From NCBI GenBank assembly GCA_946886245.1, contig CAMPIF010000116.1:1-10219 (forward strand): a stretch of 10,219 nt of DNA. Reading direction: 5' to 3'. The notes beneath the pieces are model-generated. The model had not been told where the DNA came from. It searched no databases and saw nothing but the letters and a program-made list of their open reading frames with translations. Source of the DNA: Ectopseudomonas composti (GTDB taxonomy: Bacteria; Pseudomonadota; Gammaproteobacteria; Pseudomonadales; Pseudomonadaceae). Both the position numbers and the translations under genes were made by a program. The number at the start of each line of letters is the position of its first letter. Within the stretch, counting starts at the first letter, position 1. Positions 5,890 to 10,219 of the stretch are shown here, one piece after another.

Positions 5890-8186
5890 GCCTGCGCATC
5901 GCCGTGCGCGAGCTGTGCGAGTTCACCGCCAAGGAGGGTGATCTCGACCTGCGCTTCACCCCCTCGCCCACTGCGCAGGAGGGCATGGCCGGGCACGCCA
6001 CGGTGGTGGCCCGGCGCGGCCCGGATTACGTCTCCGAGCTGCCGCTGATCGGCGCGTTCGAGGGACTGACGGTCAGCGGCCGCGCCGATGGCTTCGACCC
6101 CGAGTTTCGCCTGCTGGAAGAGATCAAGACCCATCGCGGCGACATCTCACGCATCCCAGCCAACCATCGCCTGCTGCACTGGGCGCAGGTGAAGATCTAC
6201 GGCTGGCTGCTGTGCCAGGAACTGGGCTTCGAGGAGCTGGATCTGGCGGTGGTGTACTTCAACGTCATGACCCAGCAGGAAACGGTGTTCCGCGAGCGCC
6301 ACAGCGCGGCCTCGCTGGGCGAGTTCTTCGCCCTGCACTGCCGCCGTTACATCGAATGGGCGCGGCAGGAACAGGCACATCAGCAAGCACGCAATCAGGC
6401 ATTGGAAGCGCTGGAGTTTCCCTACGGCGAATTTCGCCATGGCCAACGGCAATTGGCCGAAGCGGTGTACCGCGCCGCGCGCGACGGCCACTACCTGCTG
6501 GCGCAGGCCACCACCGGCATCGGCAAGACCCTCGGCACCCTGTTCCCGCAACTCAAGGCCATGCCCGGCCAACAGCTCGACCGCCTGTTCTTCCTCAGCG
6601 CCAAGACGCCCGGCCGGCGCCTGGCGCTGGATGCCCTGCAACGCCTGCGCGAACCAGACACGCCGCTGCGCGTGCTGGAACACGTGGCCCGCGACAAGGC
6701 CTGCGAGCATCCGAGCAAGGCCTGCCATGGCGACTCCTGCCCGCTGGCCAAGGGTTTCTACGACCGCCTGCCGGCAGCGCGCAGCGCGGCGCTGAAGGAG
6801 CGCTGGCTGGATCAGCAGGCGGTGCGCAATATCGCCATCGCCCACGGCGTATGCCCCTACTACCTGAGCCAGGAGCTGTGCCGTTGGAGCGACGTGGTGG
6901 TGTGCGACTACAACTACTACTTCGACCTCGGCGCCCTGCTGCACAGCCTCACCCTGATCAACCAGTGGCGCATCTGCCTGCTGGTGGACGAGGCGCACAA
7001 TCTGGTGGAACGCGGACGCGGCATGTACAGCGCCGAGCTGGATCAGGCGCGCTTCAAGGCCCTATGCCGCGACGCGCCGAAACGCCTGAGGAGCGTGCTG
7101 GAACGCATCGACCGCCACTGGGATCAACTACACCGCGAGCAAGAGGTGCCCTATCAGGTCTACCCGCTGGCGCCGGACTTGTTGCTCGCAGCCCTGGGCA
7201 AGGCGGTCAGCGCCATCACCGACCTGCTCACCGACCAGCCCGAAGGCAATGCCGGCGAACTGCTCAGTTTCTACCTGGACGCCATGCTGTTCTGCCGCCT
7301 GGCGGAAAGCTTCGGCCCGCACTCGCTGTTCGATATCAACCGCGTCGACGCCGGCAACGGGCGCAGCTATTCGACCCTGTGCATCCGCAATATCCTGCCG
7401 GCGCCCTTCCTCGGCCCGCGCTTCGAGGACGCCCACAGCGCCACGCTGTTCTCTGCCACCCTCAGCCCCAGCCACTACTACCTCGACCTGCTCGGCCTGC
7501 CCGAAGAGACCCAGTGCCTGGACGTGGCCTCGCCGTTCAGCGCCGAACAACTGCACGTGCAGGTAGTGCGCAACCTGTCCACGCGCTACCAGCACCGTGA
7601 CGCCTCGCTGGCACCGATCTGCCAATTGATGGCGCGCCAGTACGCCGAACGTCCCGGCAACTACCTGGCCTTCTTCAGCAGCTATCAATATCTGGAACAG
7701 GTGCTGCAGCAGCTGCGCCGCGATCACCCGCAGATTCCGCTGTGGACGCAATCGCGGCAGATGGACGAGGCAGCGCGCCAGGGCTTTATCGAACGCTTCC
7801 AGATCGGCGGGCGCGGCATCGGCTTCGCCGTGCTTGGCGGTGTGTTCGGCGAGGGCGTCGACCTGCCCGGCGAACGCCTGATCGGCGCCTTCGTCGCCAC
7901 CCTCGGCCTGGCCCAGCTCAACCCGATCAACGAAGAAATCCGCCAACGCATGGACGCCCTGTTCGGCAATGGCTACGACTACACCTACCTCTACCCCGGC
8001 CTGCAAAAGGTCGTGCAGGCGGCCGGCCGAGTGATCCGCACGCCCGAAGACCAGGGCGTGCTCTACCTGATAGACGACCGCTTCGCCCGCCCGGAAGTGC
8101 GCCGCCTGCTGCCGAGCTGGTGGCAGGTGGAGCTGCTGCGCTTACCGCTCAACACCCTCGCACTCGAACCACACACCGATTTGTAG
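5886..8186 (+). CDS. Iron-sulphur XPD/DinG-type helicase with N-terminal Cas4-like nuclease domain
   Basis: About 766 residues; numbering here is from an alternative GTG at 5877, which would add three. I prefer TTG 5886-5888 because GGAG at 5874-5877 is 8 bases upstream and it overlaps the FAN1 stop as TTGA. Residues 1-180: PD-(D/E)xK nuclease of the Cas4/RecB type, with RAD (D71) and E82-I-K84, plus a conserved QVKIYGWLL segment. From 185: superfamily 2 helicase with Walker A ATTGIGKT (211-218), four candidate Fe-S cysteines C276, C283, C288 and C326 (the last in CPYY, as in XPD), DEAH 371-374, SATLSP 526-531, and motif VI QAAGRVIR (714-721). XPD/DinG helicases unwind 5'-3' on repair and replication substrates. 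The LexA box upstream and coupling to FAN1 suggest SOS-induced crosslink or flap repair. The TAG stop is inside a REP element. Confidence 0.92.
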   Translation: MSLRIAVRELCEFTAKEGDLDLRFTPSPTAQEGMAGHATVVARRGPDYVSELPLIGAFEGLTVSGRADGFDPEFRLLEEIKTHRGDISRIPANHRLLHWAQVKIYGWLLCQELGFEELDLAVVYFNVMTQQETVFRERHSAASLGEFFALHCRRYIEWARQEQAHQQARNQALEALEFPYGEFRHGQRQLAEAVYRAARDGHYLLAQATTGIGKTLGTLFPQLKAMPGQQLDRLFFLSAKTPGRRLALDALQRLREPDTPLRVLEHVARDKACEHPSKACHGDSCPLAKGFYDRLPAARSAALKERWLDQQAVRNIAIAHGVCPYYLSQELCRWSDVVVCDYNYYFDLGALLHSLTLINQWRICLLVDEAHNLVERGRGMYSAELDQARFKALCRDAPKRLRSVLERIDRHWDQLHREQEVPYQVYPLAPDLLLAALGKAVSAITDLLTDQPEGNAGELLSFYLDAMLFCRLAESFGPHSLFDINRVDAGNGRSYSTLCIRNILPAPFLGPRFEDAHSATLFSATLSPSHYYLDLLGLPEETQCLDVASPFSAEQLHVQVVRNLSTRYQHRDASLAPICQLMARQYAERPGNYLAFFSSYQYLEQVLQQLRRDHPQIPLWTQSRQMDEAARQGFIERFQIGGRGIGFAVLGGVFGEGVDLPGERLIGAFVATLGLAQLNPINEEIRQRMDALFGNGYDYTYLYPGLQKVVQAAGRVIRTPEDQGVLYLIDDRFARPEVRRLLPSWWQVELLRLPLNTLALEPHTDL

Positions 8187-8204
8187 GAGCGGATTTATCC
8201 GCGA
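8183..8204 (+). repeat. REP element overlapping the helicase stop codon
   Basis: This is the common Pseudomonas palindrome GTAGGAGCGGAT...ATCCGCGA: arms GCGGAT (8189-8194) and ATCCGC (8197-8202) with a 2-base loop. Its initial GTAG supplies the TAG stop codon (8184-8186) of the helicase gene. It could also act as the transcript end. Confidence 0.75.
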
Positions 8205-8222
8205 TCATCAAGGCCGAAAATC

Positions 8223-8253
8223 GTAGCCTGGGTTAAGCGAAGCGATACCCGGG
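8223..8253 (+). repeat. Second REP-type palindrome (GTAGCCTGGGTT family)
   Basis: GTAGCCTGGGTT, a short AGCGAAGCG loop, then ACCCGGG: arms CCTGGGT and ACCCGGG pair at six of seven positions. It belongs to the same family as the pair at 9785-9855. Between it and 8443 I see no convincing gene. Confidence 0.6.
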
Positions 8254-8313
8254 AGGATCGTGAACGTCAGCACGCCACGACTGAATACGAGTTGCCAGCG
8301 GTTATCCGACATG

Positions 8314-8423
8314 GTGTATAACCTGCCAAACACCCTACCGCCTCGCTGCAGGCCGCGAGATAGAGAAGGATCTCGAAAATGACCAGGAAGGTTATCCACC
8401 AAAACCGCCCGCAGGTTATACAC
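8314..8423. repeat. 13-bp perfect inverted repeat with DnaA-box-like motifs
   Basis: GTGTATAACCTGC (8314-8326) is repeated exactly in inverted form, GCAGGTTATACAC (8411-8423), 84 bases apart. The arms and neighbours contain TTATACACA (8416-8424, an exact match to the DnaA box TTATNCACA), TTATCCACC (8392-8400), TTATCCGAC (8302-8310) and TTATACACC on the minus strand (8313-8321). The repeat is certain; any DnaA role is conjecture. Confidence 0.55.
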
Positions 8424-8442
8424 AATTTGGTGTCTATTTATA

Positions 8443-8449
8443 GTTAGAC
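8443..8449 (+). promoter_or_regulatory. Integron-type core recombination site at the left end of a gene cassette
   Basis: GTTAGAC fits the integron core site GTTRRRY, at which the integrase cuts between G and TT. It lies 27 bases before the ATG of the next gene, the usual spacing at the front of a cassette, and with its flank (GTTAGACGA, 8443-8451) is a 9-base inverted repeat of TCGTCTAAC at 9174-9182. I found no complete attC or integrase gene to its left, so it may be a former attI/attC junction or a secondary site. Confidence 0.55.
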
Positions 8450-8476
8450 GAGCCGCGCCCTGAAAAGGAAATTTGC

Positions 8477-9181
8477 ATGGAAGATATTATTCGCACCTCT
8501 GAAATGCTCTCAGCAGTGAAGTGGTATCTTGAACTAAAAAACCTCTCACTACGCAACGCTCTAGTTTTGCGATGCCCCCTTTCTGTCGATAACCAGAAAG
8601 ATTTGCGGCAATATTATTCTCAATATTTTGCAGGCCTACTGTCCGCAACTGAGCTGTTTTTAGAAAAAGAGTACCCCAACAACACCAGCTTCCGGAATTT
8701 GCTTTATAAAAAACTAAGCTTTGAAAATTTTCCAGATGGTGAAAAAAACTATTCTTATCTCCGTGAACTCCGAAACAGCATAATACATAGAGGCCTTGAC
8801 ATTAGCTCAGCAGCACATATTAAGGATGATTTCCCGCTCATCATCTCTCCATCTCCTGTAACTAACCGTAGCGGCGTGGCATCCCATAATGCATTCGGCC
8901 ATTACCTGATCGAGGTAATTGAGAAGTGCGAAGGTGTTATGAGGTATGTCTTCCTTGAGCACTTCGAAGAATTTAGCCTAATGGATAAGCGTCTTCCACA
9001 AGAGAAAGTCATTGAGCTAAGTGAGAAATTTATATCCAACTCCACAGCCATGCCAGACTGGGTAAAAAAGTCAGCACTAGCCTCTATCAAAGATATTAAT
9101 CACGAAGAAGTCCATCTGGCATCAATGAACAGCCTAATCGAAACATTGAAAACCGATGTACTATCTCAGCACTTCGTCTAA
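8477..9181 (+). CDS. HEPN-motif protein of an integron gene cassette
   Basis: A 234-residue, mainly helical, soluble protein that I do not recognise as a named family. The clear feature is YLRELRNSIIHRG (residues 94-106): R99-N100-x3-H104, the Rx4-6H signature of HEPN domains, preceded by a helical region with YYSQYFAGLLSATELFLEKEY (46-66). Many HEPN proteins are metal-independent RNases in toxin-antitoxin, abortive infection and CRISPR systems; others are non-catalytic. Start ATG 8477-8479 has AAGGAA about 7 bases upstream. The gene is visibly AT-rich, with many AAA, TTT and ATA codons, unlike all neighbours, so it was acquired. It is bracketed by GTTAGAC and GTCTAAC and its TAA stop lies inside the latter, as in integron cassettes. 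No adjacent antitoxin-like ORF is seen. That it is a coding gene is confident, HEPN class moderate, activity unknown. Confidence 0.8.
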   Translation: MEDIIRTSEMLSAVKWYLELKNLSLRNALVLRCPLSVDNQKDLRQYYSQYFAGLLSATELFLEKEYPNNTSFRNLLYKKLSFENFPDGEKNYSYLRELRNSIIHRGLDISSAAHIKDDFPLIISPSPVTNRSGVASHNAFGHYLIEVIEKCEGVMRYVFLEHFEEFSLMDKRLPQEKVIELSEKFISNSTAMPDWVKKSALASIKDINHEEVHLASMNSLIETLKTDVLSQHFV

Positions 9182-9182
9182 C
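9176..9182 (+). promoter_or_regulatory. RYYYAAC core of an attC site overlapping the cassette stop codon (rest lost)
   Basis: GTCTAAC fits RYYYAAC, the first core of an attC site, and is the exact reverse complement of GTTAGAC at 8443-8449. The TAA stop of the cassette gene (9179-9181) is inside it, a hallmark of integron cassettes. The remaining parts of attC and its final GTTRRRY are not recognisable downstream, where the IS110-family remnant begins, so the site appears interrupted and then partly deleted. Confidence 0.55.
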
Positions 9183-9690
9183 AACTGGTATATGGACCCT
9201 CCCCACAAGTAGTGAGTAAAGCTTTGCTTTTGCACCTATCGTCAGCGCGGTTGCATTCGTATATCCGGCCTGTTTTGGGCTTTTCCGCCCTGGCCATTCT
9301 GTAGTTCGCGCAGCGGGGGCCAAGCGTTCAATCGATCACGCGGATCATCATTGTTATCGGCCTTGCTCCGCTGCAGGACTCGCCTGTTCCGACAGTGCTG
9401 CTGCTCACCACAACCACAAGAAAACCATTGCACCTTTACTGATTACTCCCGCCGTCAGGCGGGCTTTACGCTCTGCCAATTGCCATTGAAACGCCGCTCC
9501 TGGCACCACACCGCCCAGCAGATCCGCACCAGTTTGTTGGCCAGGGCCACCGCCACATTGTTGTGACCGATCCGCGCTGCCGTTTCCACAGCCCAACGCT
9601 GTAACTGCGTCAGTTTTTCCGGTGTACAGGCTTGGCAGCGTTGCGCAGCGAGCAAAGCAGCTCGGGAGCCATGGATTAACAGAGCAAGTA
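9183..9690 (-). mobile_element. Decayed IS110/IS1111-type insertion sequence, 3' end only
   Basis: The right part holds the 3' end of an IS110-family transposase (9455-9690). The left part (9183-9454, about 270 bases) has no convincing gene and is best read as the non-coding flank downstream of the transposase; in IS1111-type elements this side carries the bridge RNA. The outer boundary near 9183-9195 is inferred only from the attC core at 9176-9182. The other boundary is where transposase similarity ends, at a GTAGCCCGGA REP fragment (9688-9697). No terminal inverted repeats are expected for this family. Two thirds or more of the element is missing. Confidence 0.5.
9455..9690 (-). pseudogene. 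IS110-family transposase, C-terminal fragment
   Basis: The minus-strand frame ending at TGA 9455-9457 reads ALLIHGSRAALLAAQR, then LQRWAVETAARIGHNNVAVALANKLVRICWAVWCQERRFNGNW, ending in QSVKPA. The (L)LIHGxRA block and the VALANKxxRxxWAV block are hallmarks of the C-terminal (transposase 20) domain of IS110-family DEDD transposases, which perform bridge-RNA-guided recombination. A full protein is about 320-400 residues; only about 78 remain and the catalytic Ser region and the whole DEDD domain are absent, so it is inactive. The frame continues upstream only as translated REP sequence. A CCCGCC/GGCGGG hairpin (9448-9463) overlaps the stop codon. Confidence 0.8.
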
Positions 9691-9711
9691 GCCCGGACAA
9701 CCACTCCCAAC

Positions 9712-9784
9712 GGTGGATGAAAAAGCGTCATCCACCCTACGGGGGAATCATGGCGTAGGGTGGACAACGCGAAGCTTGTCCACC
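9712..9784. repeat. Head-to-head pair of GTAGGGTGGA-type REP elements
   Basis: Copy 1, on the minus strand (9712-9740), has arms GGTGGATGA (9712-9720) and TCATCCACC (9728-9736). Copy 2, on the plus strand (9755-9784), begins GTAGGGTGGAC and ends GTCCACC. Both are GTAGGGTGGA...TCCACC palindromes frequent between Pseudomonas genes. The pair forms a BIME-like unit. Confidence 0.75.
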
Positions 9785-9855
9785 TAGCCTGGGTAGAGCA
9801 CAGCGAAACCCGGGAACTCACAGATGATGGTTTCGCGTTGCTCTACCCATCCTAC
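9785..9855. repeat. Long inverted repeat of a third REP family
   Basis: GGGTAGAGCACAGCGAAACC (9791-9810) and GGTTTCGCGTTGCTCTACCC (9829-9848) are reverse complements at 18 of 20 positions, with an 18-base loop. The outer flanks TAGCCTGGG and CCCATCCTACG extend the similarity to the GTAGCCTGGGTT element at 8223. Confidence 0.7.
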
Positions 9856-9901
9856 GCGAGCCCAATGCCCGTCGCGGCTGAGGCCTCTTCCACGAGGCGC
9901 C

Positions 9902-9922
9902 GGTGCGCGCGGCGCACCCTAC
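9902..9922 (-). repeat. REP hairpin supplying the stop codon of the kinase gene
   Basis: GGTGCGC (9902-9908) and GCGCACC (9912-9918) form a perfect 7-bp stem with a 3-base loop. Read on the minus strand the element starts GTAGGGTGCGCC, and its TAG (9919-9921) is the stop codon of the kinase frame. It may also end that transcript. Confidence 0.6.
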
Positions 9923-10218
9923 GCGGGGAGTGTCAGCCGCACTTCCACGCCACCCTCGACATTACCGATGCGCAACTCGCCGCCATGCAACTCGGCCACC
10001 TCCTGCACGAAGTTCAGGCCCAGGCCGGTGCTCTTGCGACCGCCATTGGGGCGCGGCAGGGAGTAGAAGCGTTCGGTCAGGCGCGCCAGGGCGTAATCGG
10101 GGATGGCTTCGCCCTGGTTGAACAGGCGTAGCGTCACGCGCTCGCCCTGGCGTTCGGCGGCCCGGTCGTCGTGCGCGCGCTCGCGATCGCTCAGCGCTTG
10201 TCGATCCCGACGTAGTCG
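9919..10218 (-). CDS. creC: CreC-type sensor histidine kinase, C-terminal fragment (continues to the window edge, possibly broken)
   Basis: The minus-strand frame ends at TAG 9919-9921 and stays open to the right edge. The last ~80 residues are the end of a HATPase domain: ERVTLRLFNQGEAIPDYAL, LTERFYSLPRPNGGRKS, TGLGLNFVQEVAELHGG, ending VRLTLPA. IPDYAL, ERFYSLPR and GLGL.FV.EVA are characteristic of CreC, the inner-membrane kinase that phosphorylates CreB. Upstream of about 10165 the frame reads RQALSDRERAHDDRAAERQ, which lacks the N-box (NLLDNAIDF-type) that should stand about 28 residues before VTLRL; the other two frames do not restore it, and one ends DYVGIDKR-stop at 10191-10193. The gene may therefore be truncated or frameshifted. 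It is on the same strand as creD but 6.4 kb from it. Confidence 0.7.
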   Translation of the reverse strand, partial: RLRRDRQALSDRERAHDDRAAERQGERVTLRLFNQGEAIPDYALARLTERFYSLPRPNGGRKSTGLGLNFVQEVAELHGGELRIGNVEGGVEVRLTLPA

Positions 10219-10219
10219 C

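Noticed and set aside
6212..7600. Plus-strand open frame of 462 codons inside the helicase region
   Set aside because: Overlaps the helicase gene in another frame; Arg/Pro/Gly-rich translation typical of high-GC shadow frames.
8208..8423. Minus-strand 71-codon open frame before the cassette
   Set aside because: Its C-terminal part is translated REP sequence (ILPGIASLNPG...), with no ribosome site. It shows no similarity to an integron integrase, which I specifically looked for here.
8302..8424. A replication origin, suggested by DnaA-box-like motifs
   Set aside because: Only one exact box, no AT-rich unwinding region beside it, and no replication-initiator gene in the window.
8310..8449. 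A complete attC site ending at GTTAGAC
   Set aside because: No RYYYAAC core at a suitable distance: the nearest, GTATAAC (8316-8322), breaks the consensus, and the centre of the 13-bp inverted repeat does not coincide with the centre of such a site.
9242..9433. Minus-strand 63-codon open frame downstream of the transposase fragment
   Set aside because: Unconvincing composition, no ribosome site, and it lies in what is probably the non-coding end of the IS110-type element.

Overview
The window looks like a chromosomal segment of a Pseudomonas, most probably from the mendocina / pseudoalcaligenes / stutzeri side of the genus. Evidence: GC-rich codon use, CreD and CreC-type proteins with Pseudomonas-like sequence, several families of Pseudomonas intergenic palindromes beginning with GTAG, and chromosomal integron-type sequence. 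The genus-level call is inference from protein and repeat character; no search was run.

Layout. (1) 1-751, plus strand: the last ~250 residues of a TonB-dependent siderophore receptor barrel. (2) 795-855: a convergent pair of REP hairpins. (3) 862-3489, minus strand: creD, then a small two-helix membrane protein, then a secreted hypothetical protein, probably one transcriptional unit. Upstream of creD is a three-fold array of the CreB-binding motif, next to a strong hairpin terminator. (4) 3669-4010, minus strand: a small exported protein made almost only of six 13-residue repeats. (5) 4258-8186, plus strand: a two-gene DNA-repair operon under a LexA-type box: a FAN1-like VRR-NUC nuclease overlapping a large XPD/DinG-type iron-sulphur helicase that carries a Cas4-like nuclease domain at its N terminus. 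(6) 8187-9918: an accessory strip with REP elements, an AT-rich gene with a HEPN-type motif, and the 3' end of an IS110-family insertion sequence. (7) 9919-10219, minus strand: the C-terminal part of a CreC-type sensor kinase.

The most interesting part is the accessory strip. The AT-rich ORF is bracketed by inverted 7-base core sites: GTTAGAC before the start codon, and GTCTAAC overlapping the stop codon. This is the architecture of an integron gene cassette (GTTRRRY ... RYYYAAC). Immediately after the second core site lies a decayed IS110-family element. The related IS1111-attC group is known to insert into attC sites. I see no integrase gene. The cassette product has an RNxxxH motif typical of HEPN domains, many of which are RNases in toxin-antitoxin or phage-defence systems.

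The second theme is the cre locus. In P. aeruginosa creB, creC and creD are adjacent. Here a creC 3' end and creD are on the same strand in the right order but about 6.4 kb apart, with the repeat protein, the repair operon, the cassette and the IS remnant between them. The kinase similarity also stops abruptly near 10165, so this creC copy may be broken.
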